Assembly: GCA_951799425.1 (NCBI GenBank)
Contig: OX637407.1
Coordinates: 1,495,501-1,559,500 of the forward strand
Reading direction: 5' to 3'
Source: Ilex aquifolium
Lineage: Eukaryota; Streptophyta; Magnoliopsida; Aquifoliales; Aquifoliaceae
DNA: 64,000 nt
The notes beneath the pieces are model-generated. The model made no database searches, was not told where the DNA came from, and was given only the letters and a program-made list of their open reading frames with translations. Below are positions 36,501 to 49,372 of the stretch, in pieces. Position numbers and translations under genes: made by a program. Within the stretch, counting starts at the first letter, position 1. Every line of letters begins with the position of its first letter.

Positions 36501-37476
36501 GGGTAGTGTGACCCGAAGGAATATGATGCCCCTCTCCCTTGTACTTGTTATAAAAATATTTGATTGTTGGGGCATCGACTTTATGGGTCCCTTCCCTATG
36601 TCATTTGGCTATCTATACATTCTACTGGCAGTGGACTACGTGTCCAAGTGGGTGGAGGCTATCCCAACCAAGACCAATGACCACCGGGTCATGGTCAAGT
36701 TCCTCAAGGAGAACATTTTTTCGAGGTTTGGGATGCCTCGTGCAATGATAAGTGACGGTGGATCACATTTCTGCAACAGACCATTTGCGTCTTTGATGCA
36801 CAAATATGGTGTCACACATAAAGTATCCACTACATACCACCCACAAAACAATGGCCAAGCCGAGTTGGCTAATAGGGAGATCAAGAATATCTTAGAGAAG
36901 ACAGTTAACCCAAATAGGAAAGATTGGTTAGACAGACTGATTGATGCCCTATGGGCTTACCACACCGCCTACAAGACTGTCTTAGGCATGTCTCCCTATC
37001 GGCTCGTCTTTGGAAAGGCTTGCCATTTGCTAGTCGAGATGGAACACAAGGCCTATTGGTCCATAAAGACTTTAAATTACAACCTGAGAATTGCCGGTGA
37101 GCATGGGAAGTTAGAATTGAATGAATTGGAAGAGATACGAAGAGAAGCGTATGAGAGGTCTAAATTTTCAAAAGAGCGGGCTAAGATCTTTCATGACAAA
37201 TCCATTGTACGGAAGTCATTCGAGCCCGGCCAAAAAGTGCTTTTATATAACTCTCGTCTCTCCATTTTCCAAGGCAAACTCCGATCCCGTTGGGATGGCC
37301 CCTATCTTGTCAAGGTGGCCTACCCCAATGGAGTTGTGGAATTCACAAACCCCGAGAATGACCAAACATTCAAGGTCAATGGCCAAAGACTTAAGCCATT
37401 CTTTGAGGGTTTTGAAGGACAAGGAGTGGAGGAGGATTTGACAGATCCGGTGTATCTGGAATTTGTGGAGGAATAA
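33525..37476 (+). pseudogene. pol: Pol of A2 (Athila type): protease, RT, RNase H, integrase
   Basis: Parts in order. Protease is at about 33960-34330 (GASVNLLPYSVYQQL, ILGRPFLATSNVVI-like). Reverse transcriptase is at about 34800-35600 (WVSPMQVVPKKSG, GWRVCIDYRKLN, FMDDFSVFG). RNase H is at about 35700-36100 (VVADHLSRL end). Integrase is at about 36340-37300, with an HHCC finger ([11 protein letters not shown]) and D-D-E core ([36 protein letters not shown]). There is no chromodomain, as expected for Athila/Tat elements. About eight breaks. Confidence 0.9.
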
Positions 37477-39584
37477 CCAGTTTTTATGTTTTTTTTAGTG
37501 TACAGTCTTTTTATTTACTTATGTTATTTGTATTTTTCATGTTACTTACTTTACTTGGTCGTATAGCATTGTTCTTCTTAGTTTTAGATATTGGTGCTTT
37601 TTTCAAAGCTCAAGTGCGAGGTGTTCTCTAACCCTACTCATCTTTTTACTATCCTTCATTGCATATCATATCTTTTTATTGCATTGAGGACAATGCATGA
37701 ATCAAGTTGGGGGGTGAGGTGCACCATTTGCATGTTACACCAATGGTTGTGGAAATTTTTGTGATAATACCAATTTTTGGGGTGAAAATTCACCTTTCAC
37801 ATATCATACAGATTTTTGTTTACATTAGTGCAAATTATATGAAAATTTTGAAAATTTTTTGTGGAAAATATCTGAATGTTGATATATATTCCCTTATTAA
37901 GAGTATTTGGGTTGGATGATATATTGATCTTTGTTTTGAACTTTGAGCACATGAGCATACTATAGAAGTTAATCCTATGCGTGAGTATCACATATGTATC
38001 TATTTTTTACCTCAACCGTACGTGCCCTTTGAATGTGTAATTTCAGTAATTTACGGACTGGATTCATATTTTAGGCTTGACATAAATAGTGGAGATGAGT
38101 AAGGACCCAAGAGAGCTTTAGTGCCAATCCTTTTTGGAGGGAACTTACATTTACTCAAGGAACAATTTTTCAATGTCAAATTTGTTCAATAATCTCATTA
38201 TGTTTGTCTTGGCTGGGTGCATTTGGGGTAGTATACTGATTTTGTCTTGTCATGTACAATGTCCTCCCATGCGTATCTAGAAGTGATGTTAGGCCATCTT
38301 TGATTATTTCGAGCCTTTGCCTTTTTCTTGACAAAATATTATCCCTAGTGTCGTGATTGAGCCTAATTTAAATTCGTTTCTACGCCACATGTTTTGACCA
38401 AGCCAGTGAAAATGATAAATACCTACCTTACCTTGGTTGTTCCTAAAGCTGAAAATGAGTGATCGCAAAAGTAAAGGAAGTATGGTGTGGAAACTCAAAC
38501 AAAAGGGTGAATGATGTTGGAACTCAAAGAGTTGAATGGAAAAAGAATGAATCCAAGAAAAGGAGAAAAAGGGGATCGAAGAAGAAAATAATTATCAAAA
38601 AGAAAAGGAAAATGTTGAGGAAAAGATGAAAAAGAAATAAAGAGTGTGGTGAAGGGTTTGGACTGAAAATCCCATGAAAAGGGAGATGTTTTTTGAAATA
38701 CAGGTCTTTTACTTGGAACAACCCTCTTTGTTATCTTATATCCTTCGTTTCTTTTCCCTCAATATCACCCCAAGGCCCCATTATAGCCTTTAAAGTCCTA
38801 AGTGATCTAGAGAAATATGGGAGATGCATGTTTTTAAAGAAAAAAGGTGAGTTAGTCTTTCTACCCAATGCTCCAGCATTCTTTTCATGAGAGTATGCCA
38901 AAGTCGCTTCATTTGCATACATGAACTTCATTTTTGGATTACATGTGAGCATACTTTGTTTTGGCCACAAGATTCCATCTCACATGTACACATGGAGTGC
39001 ATACCAGGATAACGAGAATGTATTTCATTGTTAAGAGTGACTTTTGGTGAGTTTTGCATTGAAGCTGAATTTGGCTAGCTAATCGAATGTGAATTTTGCT
39101 GCGTAAATGCTCAAATTACTTGTCCAATTCACACACACATGAGTTTAAAAATGAATGCGTAGGTGCATACTTTAGACTAGTATCAACAACTATAGTAATG
39201 TCCATGTGTGCTTGGTTCGGCCATTTGAGCAATGTATTATTTAGTTCCATGCTTGCAGAATGGGGGAATATTGCTCAAGAGTTTGATATTCGAATGAATC
39301 AAGAATGCCCTTGTTGATTGCATGTGTGTTTTATATTGTGGGTATTCATTTTGGTAGTTAAAAGTAGGAATCCATGCCTTGTTTATGGAATGCATCAAAG
39401 TTTAAATCATGTTGCAATTTCGGTAATGATTTGGGCATGATGGTTCAAATTGTGGTTTACAAGTGGAGTACATGTTTAGGGTGGAGTAGAGGTCATAAAG
39501 AGAGTGTTAGAATGTGTAGGGTAGGTCTTGAAATGAAGAAGAGTGGAGGTGTGTTGATTAGCAGGGTATTTTGAAAATAAGCCA
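37477..39584 (+). other. Post-pol noncoding block of A2
   Basis: 2.1 kb between pol and the env-like ORF without a convincing gene. It holds a second polypurine-like tract (37704-37716). A stretch (about 38090-38400; TTAGGCCATCTTTGATT, GTCGTGATTGAGCCT) also occurs in element B in reverse near 58920-59280. From 38870 it aligns with A1. Confidence 0.7.
37704..37716 (+). other. Internal polypurine-like tract after pol
   Basis: AAGTTGGGGGGTG, preceded by TTGAGGACAATG. The same text stands before the real 3' LTR (53070) and after pol in B (63841). A second plus-strand priming site is possible. Confidence 0.55.
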
Positions 39585-39660
39585 AAACCTACCGGTAGAT
39601 TTTGGCCATTGGTGTGAAACCTACCGGTAGGTTTTCATCGACCTACCGGTAGGTCTTACC
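39585..39660 (+). repeat. Palindrome array upstream of A2 env-like ORF
   Basis: Three CCTACCGGTAGR cores; the last two are separated by TTTTCATCGA. It ends about 275 bases before the ATG at 39936. Same class as the LTR arrays of A2. Confidence 0.8.
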
Positions 39661-39935
39661 CAGAATGCTAAAAGTAGGGCTTTTAATCGAATTTTTTTCG
39701 GAGGAACCCTTCATTTTCCTCCTTAATCACGAACCCTATATCATTTCCCTTTCACTCATTTCTCTCCAAAGCCTCCAAATCCCTAACCTACCGCACAAAT
39801 CTCTCAATCCTCAAACCCTAGGTCTTTTGATTTGGTGATTTTTAGTGAAAATTCGAAGGTTTCATCTTCCAAAACCCTAGGTTGTCTGAAAATCTACAAG
39901 CCCTAAATTCCTATATTCTCTCCAAAATCTCTCAA

Positions 39936-40039
39936 ATGGCTCGTAATGTGCTGATCATTCATGAGGCTACGGACCCAATTGAGGGCCTCTTCTTGATTCT
40001 CTTCTCACTTTTGACTATGGGGGCACTGTTGCTTTGCAT
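39936..40039 (+). pseudogene. Env-like ORF of A2, N-terminal part
   Basis: MARNVLIIHEATDPIEG, then a hydrophobic segment (LFLILFSLLTMGALLLCI). The reading is interrupted here by the chromovirus at 40040; the remainder is at 51491-52903. The start is supported by the match to A1. Confidence 0.7.
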
Positions 40040-42770
40040 TGTGACGCCCTTAAAACCGGGGGTCCTTTATCAACCGTTGATCACCCATCAACCCGCGGAA
40101 ATACCCGTGATTATCGCACAACCCGACATCATGTCAATAGTCACCCCTTAACCGGGATCACAAAAACCAAAATTTTGGATGGAGTCTCCCTTATACCTGG
40201 CACTCCCAAACGCATAACTTGTTTACCTTTAATCACATGACCCATCCGAGGTCCAATATTCATTAATTTAAACTCAATTATTGTCCATTTATAACATTAG
40301 AACAAAAGGACTCAACCCCGGAAGCATAGGAAATCATTCTTAAAATTTCAAATTTTTGGAAAACCTTCCGGAACGTTTTGGTCGTCCTTCCGGAAGGTTT
40401 TGCCCACTGGAAAATTCCTTCCAGAAGGTTTTGATCGACCTTCCGGAAGGTTTTGCCTACTGGAAAAGTTCTTTCGGAAGGTTTTGATCGACCTTCCAGA
40501 AGGTTTTGCTTGCTGGAAAAGTTCTTTCGGAAGGTTTTCATCGACCTTCCGGAAGGTTTTGCTTGCTGGAAAAGTTCTTCTGGAAGGTTTTCATCGACCT
40601 TCCGGAAGGTTTTGCCTGTTTTTCTACAATTCCTTCCTTTTTCAATTCCAATCCATTCGAATCCATTCCACAACCATCCAATACATGTTTAAAGAAAATT
40701 TTCACATAAAACATGATTCATACAAGTTCTATTACAAACAATTCCATAAATTTACATGCCAAAATTAAGCTTTCATAATAATTTTACAAAAACTCAAGAT
40801 AAAGCCACATCTCGGATTTTCCTCCATCTTTGAGGCCCCGAGTGAGAGCCTTTCACCAGCGTATAGCCCGCACCTGAAATGTTTTCCCATAAAGGGTGAG
40901 CTACGCTCAATAGGGTATCTCCTAAAGAGGTCACTCCCCAACCTAAGTGCATATGAAATGTGCTCATGCAACAATCAACAAACATCATCCATTCCAATTA
41001 AGAATATGCAATTCAATGTTGGAATTCTACCATACCATGCCATGAAATGAGATGAGACTCACTCATGCACTTTAACCCGAGCCCACTCCAGCTCCCACAA
41101 CACAATGCAATGCCAATGTGTAATAAATCCATCATTGATGAAATACATCCAATGATCATTTTGAAATAAAATTCATATGTTTATAAAACCAAATCATTGT
41201 TGGATGTTACACATTGAATGACTATTTTATAAAACAAAATCAAGTGTCTTTGTTGAGTATCGAATTTTGGAATCACACCGCTGGTTCCGTACAACATTAC
41301 ACTTTTTCGGAATTTCACCACAGAGGAGTGTATGAACCAAGTAGCCGGGTCTTGCACCCGAGGGAGAATCTAGCCCTTCTTGCTCTACCTGACACAAGTT
41401 TTTCATGCAACCATGCAACTCAGCTGGATCTTCGATCCAGCCTTCCCGAGTCCACTTATCAACCACCAAGAATTGTGTTTAATCAACCATGCACACACAC
41501 CCACACCCATGCCTCATGCCCATGAATGTGATGCCTCAGTGCATATGCAATGTAATGAACAATTGCTACACCAATATCATATTCATATGTAATGGATGCC
41601 ATATGGATTATTTCTACCACATCTTAACACATACCAAGGATAATTACATCCTAAGCATATAATATCCATAAATCATCACAACGCCAATATATCATGATCA
41701 CATATCAACATTTACATTTCCAATGGTAATTCACATCATCCAAGCATAGGATTTCAATTTACCCCATCATCCAAACATGCTATCTCAATTTCATCAAAAC
41801 AACCACTTCAATCATTCAAGGTATTTTATCAAGTACCCATATAAGGCACAACTCATGTAAACACATAACATGCCCCAAATTCCACATTTCTCAAGAAATC
41901 ACATTAGGCAATTTCTACATATCCAATTCAAAATAAAGTTTATTCTACCCATTTTCAATACCCATTTCACCAAAACAACGACAATAGGCAAGTGTTAAAT
42001 ATCTCTAACAACCTACCCATTCCATATAATCACCCTATGTTGGAAATAAACCTAAGTAGGAGGGAACCCAATCTCTTGAAGCGTAAAGAACAACCGTAGG
42101 AAACTTTCAAGAACCCGATTCAAGCTAGAATCTTCACTTCTCCAAAATCCCGCCCTTGGAATCTCGCCCAAACCCGACCTCCTTGGTATGGTTTTGTAGC
42201 CCTTGGCAAGGAGAACAACTTTTGTTCTTGGCCCGAGTGGATTCGAGCACCCGATCTCCGTAGATCGTAGAGAGAAGGTGGAGAGCCCAAGCTTTTTCCC
42301 TCTCTTCTTCCTCTCTCTTTTTAATCAAGCAAAAGGCTGAGAGATTGGGGAAGAAAATATGATTTTCTTCCCCTTTTTATAGTCCCCAATTACTTGGTCC
42401 ACAATTCGCCACACGTCCTCCTTTTTCCGGGTCCGTTTTCGCTCCGAAATAATTAAATTTCGCCCCGGTTCAAGTTCAGAATATTTTTATTTCAACTTGC
42501 TTTAAATTATTTTCTAACTTTCAAAATTTATTAAAAATTTCGTTTTTGGGTCACCCGAGACCCGATCGCCTCGTAAAATGCCAAAAATTCAACCATCTCG
42601 GAATTCGATGAAAATTGACAGGGTTGCTAGATTTCGCGAGACAAATCCAACGGTGAGATCCGTTTCTTCATCCGAGCTCTAGAAAAATTCAGGTTTTCAA
42701 CCCATATAGTAGTGACAAATTACCGTTTTGCCCAATTTCGTAAAAATTTCAAATTTACCGGGGTTTTACA
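40040..42770 (-). repeat. 3' LTR of chromovirus (2731 bp)
   Basis: In element sense it starts TGTAAAACCCCGG at 42770 and ends GGGCGTCACA at 40040. A TATA box CTATAAAAAGG lies near 42372-42384, and the CCTTCCGGAAGG array (40362-40612) is about 1.8 kb downstream, near the LTR end. This is unlike the other families, where the array precedes the TATA box. Open frames in the array are repeat artefacts. Confidence 0.92.
40362..40612. repeat. Palindrome array, core CCTTCCGGAAGG (about 53-bp tandem unit)
   Basis: Five perfect TTCCGGAA cores alternate with decayed ones. Spacers are TTTTGATCGA or TTTTCATCGA between the two members of a pair, and TTTTGCCTACTGGAAAA between pairs. The 5' LTR copy (48755-48935) has about one unit fewer. 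Confidence 0.88.
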
Positions 42771-42788
42771 TTCTTCCCCCCTTAAAAG
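42771..42788 (-). other. Polypurine tract of chromovirus
   Basis: AAGGGGGGAAGAA on the minus strand directly before the 3' LTR. Confidence 0.8.
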
Positions 42789-42879
42789 AATTTCGCTCCC
42801 GAAATTCACGTACACATGCACATTCAATCACATGCATATGCTACGGTTATATAACATAAATGACTAGAAGAATTGTACC

Positions 42880-45800
42880 TCCTTCCTCGAATAAGAACAG
42901 ATAACTGGTATGTATGGTGTCCTCACGCTCCCATGTTGCCTCCTTCACGCCTCGGTGCTGCCACAACACCTTCACTAGCCTCATGGTCTTACCTCGCAAA
43001 ACCTACTCCCGGCTATCCATCGTACGTACCGGTCCCTCCTCAAAGGTCCCATCCGCATCAACAATCAACTCGCCCCAATCCACCACATGTGTCGGATCTG
43101 GAGTATACTTCTGGAGCATAGAGACATGGAACACCGTGTGAACACCAGATAAATTTGGCGGTAACACCAACCGATAAGCAACTGCATAAACCCTATCGAG
43201 TACCTCGAAGGGCCTGATATACCTCGGTGACAGCTTTCCCTGCTTTTCGAATCTGACCACTCCTCTCTTAGGCATCACCTTCAAGAAGACATGATCTCCC
43301 ACCTCAAACTCTAGAGGTCGCCGCCGTCTGTGAGCGTAGCTCTTCTGCCGGCTCTGAGCCGTGAGAAGAGGCTTCCGTATCAAGTCCACCTTCTCTGAGG
43401 TGTCCCTAACCAATTCTGGACCCGTAAAGGGTCTCTCTCCGACCTCCGTCCAACAAACCGGAGAATGACAAGGCCTCCCATATAGTGCCTCATAGGGTGC
43501 CATTTGTATGCTCGCCTGGTGACTATTGTTGTAGGCGAACTCTACTAAGGGTAAATGCTCTTCCAAGCTACCCTTGAGGTCTAGGACGCATGTCCGTAGC
43601 ATGTCCTCTAAAATCTGGATGGTCTTCTCCGAATGACCGTCCATTTGGGGATGAAAGGTTGTACTCATCGTCAACTGTGTCCCCATGGCCCGCTGGAAAC
43701 TCTCCCAAAAATGGGTAGTGAACCTGGGATCCCGATCAGATACTATAGAGACGGGCACCCCATGCAACCGGACAATCTCCCGTATATACAACCTACAAAA
43801 TTCTTCAAATGTGTAGGTCATCCGCACCGCCAAAAAGTGTGCCGACTTGGTAAGTCGATCAACTATCACCCACACCACATCATGCCCATGCGATGTCCAT
43901 GGCAAGTGAGTCACAAAGTCCATCATGACGTGCTCCCACTTCCACTCAACCACCTCCAATGACTATAGCAACTCTGCTGGTCTCTGGTGCTCAACCTTAA
44001 CTTGCTGACACGTGAGACATCGGCTAACAAAGTCTCCAACGTGCCTCTTCATCCCACTCCAATAATATTAGCGACGAAGATAATGGTACATCTTCGTGCC
44101 GCCTGGATGCACAGCAAAACAGGAGCAATGGAACTCCCTAAGGGTCTCCTCTCTCAGATCCGCCGACTGGGGAACCAAAATCCTTCCCCTAAATCGAAGA
44201 CTACCATCCGAGTGAATGGCCCAGCCCTCGTCACCTGTACCCGACCGTACTCGGTCCTTGATGGACAATATCTCCGTGTCTTGTCCCTAGGACTCGATCA
44301 CTCTGCTCAGTAGGGAAGGCGTAGCCACCAAAACTCCCCACGGTACCCTGAGCCTGTCTCATGTAGTGTAGCCCGAACTGTCCTATAGTCTTGAGCATCT
44401 GCCACTCCCGGGAAGCCACACTAGCCAAGACTCCCCGTAACTTCCGACTGAGTGCATCAGCCACCACCTTTGCCTTACCAAGGTGGTAATGTAAAGTGAA
44501 GTCATAGTCCGCCAAATACTCCATCCACCTACGTTGCCTCATATTGAGGTCCCGCTGTGTAAAGATGTACTTTAGACTCTTGTGGTCTGAAAATACCTCA
44601 AACTGCTCACTATAAAAATAGTGGTGCCATGCCTTCAAGGCAAAGACAATAGCCGCCAACTCCATGTCATGCGTGGGGTGGTTCTACTCGTGGGTCTTCA
44701 ACTGTCGAGAACCATAAGTCACCACCCTCCTGGACTGCATCAACACACATCCAAGTCCGTCCATGGAGGCATCATAGTACATTGTGTACCTCTGTCCCCT
44801 CTCCAAAACTACTAGAATAGGAGGTGAAGTAAGCCTCCTCTGTAATTTTGGCAAATAGTACCGAAGCGCCCGAAGGTGAAACATTCGGTCTAACGAAGCC
44901 CTTGTTCAACAATTCTTGTAATTGGACCTAGAGTTCTAGCAACTCTACCGGTGCCATTCTATGTGGAGTCATAGAAGAAGGTGATGTATCGGGGTACAAC
45001 TCTACAGTGAAGTCTACATCCCGATGTGGAGGTAATCCTAGAAGTTCGTCCGAAAAAACATCCTCAAACTCACAAACCACCCGAGGTAGGCCTAACTCTT
45101 GTCTCATCTTGTTCTCCAGAGTAAAGCTTGCAAGCCAACCCATCAATTGCCCGTACCATCAAGAGTCATACACGGTCTGGGGTAAATCATCGTGCTTTTT
45201 TCCTTGAAATTCAAAACAAACACCCTTCGGTGTGTAGGCAGTGACCCTCTTCCGATCACAATCAATGACGACTCGATGTGCCGCAAACCAATCCACCCCA
45301 AGGATGACATCAAACCCCGACATGTCCACGACCCTAAGGTCCACGGTGAGTAGAATCCTCGAGATCTCTAACTCACAACCGACATATTTGATCAAAACAT
45401 ACCCTAGCCCCTAGGGTTGATTTTACCCATAAGGACTCTTCTAGGGTTGTGATATCTAAATCTATATCATGCACAAGAACGTGAAAATGAAAGTATGTGA
45501 CACACTCAAATCAAATAACACGTGTGCCCATAAATAAGGAATAAGAGATATACCGTGGGTTGCCGACTGATCCATCGGCTCACTCTATGGTGTAACGTCA
45601 AAGACCGTCTCTTAGGTCCCCAATGTTGCCGCTTGAGAGTCCTGTTCCTGGCCTTGGCCCACATCCTGGCTCATCCGGCCGGATTGCGGAGTCTCCACAC
45701 GTGAAGCAGTAGGGGCTTGTGCAACACCCTGTGGTTGGAACTGATTTCCCTGGTTCATAATGGGACAGGGAGGAACAACATGTGCTTGTGTGAGTCCTAC

Positions 45801-46202
45801 TGATGACTAGGATTGAGGCTTCTCGAAAATCTGTGAGCTTTGCCTCAAGGGACAATTCTTCCTCACATGGCCCAGTTGTCGACAATAGAAACATATCTTT
45901 TGACCCCCTCGATATGTCCCCTTAAAGCCATTCCCTCTTTGGGAAGACTGACCCTGGGCTTGGCCCTGCCCCTGTGATCCTTGTGGGCTAGATGTCTTAT
46001 GCTTTTTCCATGAACGTTGGTGGTCCATAGAACTCAAACTCCTTTGGATGGCTTGAGCCCCTTGGCTCAAATTGGCGTTTGCATGCGCTAGGTTAGCAGC
46101 CATCGTACTCATAGCCTCTATATAGGCTTGTTGGTCAAAGGTCGGTGGTGGTTGGGCATTGTTCCGTCCATCACCTCGGTGTCCTCTTCCTCTATTTGTC
46201 AT
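42880..46202 (-). pseudogene. pol: Gag-pol of chromovirus at 40040
   Basis: Minus-strand parts. Gag N-terminus and zinc knuckle are at 45807-46202 (MTNRGRGHRGDGRN, CFYCRQLGHVRKNC). Protease is at about 45160-45400 (VILGVDWFAAHRVVIDC). The start of reverse transcriptase is near 44930-45150 and RNase H at about 44470-44880 ([22 protein letters not shown]). The integrase finger is near 43990-44120 and its core at 43003-43959 (MMDFVTHLP, IVSDRDPRF, GHSEKTIQILEDML). A chromodomain-like end ([10 protein letters not shown]) is near 42890-43000. Broken at about ten places. Related to the fragment at 19488-21561. Confidence 0.85.
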
Positions 46203-46542
46203 CTACACACATCTCAGTAGCAATAAAGCACTAACTTAGTATCCCAAAATAGGGATCAAAGTCGAACCTTTGAGATTTATCTCCTTGTCTCCCTAGTAGA
46301 GCTTATGCTACCCACTAGTAGACATCTACACCCTGAACCATCCCGTTCATTCTATTTCCGACCCTCAAGGTTATGTTCTCTAACCCTAGTGTCTCTTTTT
46401 CCATATACATTTCAACATGCATATAATTCACTTAACATATAACACATACATGTGGCATTTGAAGCACATAACATGAAATGCACAATGAATGCAATGGTCT
46501 AGACCCATGCCCCATCAAGCCCTAGGTAAATCGTATACCTAG

Positions 46543-46682
46543 GCTTTGATACCAAGCTGAGATGCTCATCAAAGCCTAAGCTACATCATGGACTCTAAAC
46601 CTCTTTCACTCTTGCAATGGAAGATGATAGACTCATTTCCCACAAGGCCCATATAAGATCGATGGCCTATGCTCTGATACCA
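46543..46682 (-). other. Primer-binding site, tRNA-Met type, with a second upstream copy
   Basis: The functional-position site TGGTATCAGAGC is at 46671-46682, next to the LTR. A near copy TGGTATCAAAGC stands at 46543-46554, embedded in similar flanking text (AGCTTGGTATCA and CCTAGG or CATAGG), 128 bases away. The leader start thus appears duplicated. Confidence 0.7.
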
Positions 46683-46801
46683 AGCTGTGACGCCCCTAAA
46701 GCCGGGGGTCCTTTATCAACCGTTGATCACCCATCAACCCGCAGAAATACCCGTGATTATCGCACAACCCGACATCATGTCAATAGTCACCCCTTAACCG
46801 T

Positions 46802-48543
46802 TGATTCACACTTTTTTGTTGTGATCTGATTTATATTATACACCCAAGTATAAGTGGTCGAATTGTAGTTTTCTCGGTTTTAAGTCCAAGTATCGATCCC
46901 ACGAAAAGTTTTAATAATTAGGAAATAAAATGAAAATAGTGAAGTTTTTTTTTTGAGCGGACATCATGTGATAGCTTGTGATGTGAGCTTAGATTGATAA
47001 CTAGTTTAATTAAACGTATATTTGCAGATAGATTGTTTAAAGACAGTAATATAAAAAGTATCCTTCAGTTTAAGGATCCCATATGCGTTATATTGGTCAA
47101 GTACTGGAAATGCTACCTTACAACAATTAACTTCCATGTTACTAGAAAGTTAACCGGTAGGTCTGATGTATATAAACCATCACACAACAACTTCTTAGGT
47201 TAGCTGGTGGTATCCATGACAATTGATTAATTCAAGTAAACCAGAAGGACAAGCCATTCATGAGGAATACTTGAATTACTCAATTGACCCCATGATAGTA
47301 AGTGCATATATAATAAACCATAACACAACAACTTCTTAGGTTAGCTGGTTATAGATGTGCCAATTGACTAATTTGAGTAAACCAGAAGTACAAGCCATTC
47401 ATGAGGATTACTTGAATTATTCAATAGGTCATCTTTAGTATATATATACCAGTTAAACATCCTCAGTGCCTTTGGAGGTCAAGCCATACCGGTGGAACAC
47501 CGTAGATATTCGACTGGCAATATTATTATGTATATAAGTTAAACAACCCTAATAACCCAAAAAGACAAGCCATTCATGAGGATCATTTAGGTTTTGTACC
47601 ATGCAACAGTAGAACATCCTCAGTGCTCCGGTGGAGGTCAAGCCATACCGATTGGAACACCGTAGACGTTTAATCGGCAGGTTGATGATGCACTGATGAC
47701 ATAATTCCAGGCACAGCACCGAAATTACGTACATCACTGTATCATGCATGAAGTGTATAATACATATGTATATATATAAAAATATAAATAAAACATCAAC
47801 ATTTCCAGAAGTTAACCAATATTTTACATATGTTCACCTCTCACTGGAGGATAGAAGTAACTACTCACACCCCATTACTACAGACAAGCAAGGAGTGCGA
47901 GCAGTTTTCATTACAATAGTAAATACAGTACAGACTCAGACACTTCTTTCACAAGGAATCACTGAAATACAATCACCTTTTGTATCAGTTACGACAAAAA
48001 GGTGACCACAGTTCAATTATCCAAATAGAAAGATAACACAGAAATGTAGAAATACACAGTCTCAGTTGGAGTGTATGACAGACCGGATTTGTGTATGACT
48101 TCCTCTTTTTCTCTTTCTTTTTCTTTGGAATTCTCTCTTAAGCTCTCTCTCTACCCGGCCTCCCGTTCAACTGAAGAAGAACATGCATATTTATAGGAAG
48201 AAAAGAAGCATGAGGTAGAGGAATTGCATGAGCCGTCTTTGGCAACCGTCAGGACGCCCCTCCACCGTCCAGACGGTGGAGCCTTGCTGGATTATTTGTG
48301 GTGTGCTGAATCTTCTCTTGGTTGAATTACACTTTGGTCCTTTGCTCTTTCAAGCTTCAATATATTGTTCCTTGCATTTTTCGGTAAGTCCGCATCAGTC
48401 CCTGAAATTTCAGACATAACACAATTAAAACCCTAATTTACGCACAAACACTAATTGACTCTAATTGATAGTTTTTAGTTATTTTATCTTACCAATTTGC
48501 CTTGTTTAACGATTCTAATTCATATACAAATTAGGTTTAATCA
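46802..48543 (-). repeat. Solo LTR (1742 bp) inside chromovirus LTR, TSD accgt/accgg
   Basis: Minus strand, TGATTAAACCTAATTTG at 48543 to GTGTGAATCA at 46802. Flanks accgt (46797-46801) and accgg (48544-48548) differ at one base; the empty site is seen at 40150. Same family as the solo LTR at 54515. Palindromes ACCGTCCAGACGGT (48264-48277) lie about 70 bases upstream of a TATA box at 48186-48197. Confidence 0.88.
48186..48197 (-). promoter_or_regulatory. TATA box of solo LTR 46802-48543
   Basis: CCTATAAATATG on the minus strand, just downstream of the CGTCC/GGACG palindromes at 48244-48280. Confidence 0.6.
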
Positions 48544-48754
48544 ACCGGGATCACAAAACCCAAAATTTTGGACGGAGTCTCCCTTGTAACGGACACTCCC
48601 AAACGCATAACCTGTTTATCTTTAATCACATGACCCATCCGAGGTCCAATATTCATCAATTTAAACTCAATTATTGTCCATTTATATCATTAGAACAAAC
48701 GGACTCAAGCCCCAGAAGCATAGGAAATCATTTTTAAAATTTCAGATTTTTGGA

Positions 48755-48935
48755 AAACCTTCCGGAAGGTTTTGTCCACTGGAAAATTCCTTCTGGAAGG
48801 TTTTGATTAACCTTCCGGAAGGTTTTCCCTATTGGAAAAGTTCTTCCGGAAGGTTTTCATCGACCTTCCGGAAGGTTTTGCCTACTGGAAAATTTCTTCC
48901 GGAAGGTTTTCATTGACCTTCCGGAAGGTTTTGCC
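48755..48935. repeat. Palindrome array, core CCTTCCGGAAGG, 5' LTR copy
   Basis: About three 53-bp units against about four in the 3' LTR, so copy number has changed between the two LTRs. Confidence 0.85.
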
Positions 48936-49372
48936 TGTTTTTCTACAATTCTTTCCTTTTTCAATTCCAATTCATTCCACAACCATCCAATACATGTTTA
49001 ACGAATTTTTTCACATAAAGCATGATTCATACAAGTTCTATTACAAACAATTCCATAAATTTACATGCCAAAATTAAGCTTTCATAATAATTTTACAAAA
49101 ACTCAAGATAAAGCCACATCTCGGCTTTTCCTCCATCTTTGAGGCCCCAAGTGAGAGCCTTTCACCGACGTATAGCCCGCACCTGAAATATTTTCCTATA
49201 AAGGGTGAGTTACGCTCAATAGGGTATCTTCTAAAGAGGTCACTCCCCAACCTAAGTGCATATGAAATGTGCACATGCAACAATCAACAAGCATCATCCA
49301 TTCCAATTAAGAATATGCAATTAAATGTTGGAATTCTACCATATCATGCCATGAAATGAGATGAGACTCACT

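Noticed and set aside
40362-40612. CRISPR-like array of palindromic repeats
   Set aside because: Spacers are themselves repeated, the array is inside an LTR, and the DNA is plant nuclear.
40400-40768. Open frames over the 40362-40612 array (also 48674-49077)
   Set aside because: Several frames stay open only because the 53-bp palindrome repeat lacks stops; no protein character.
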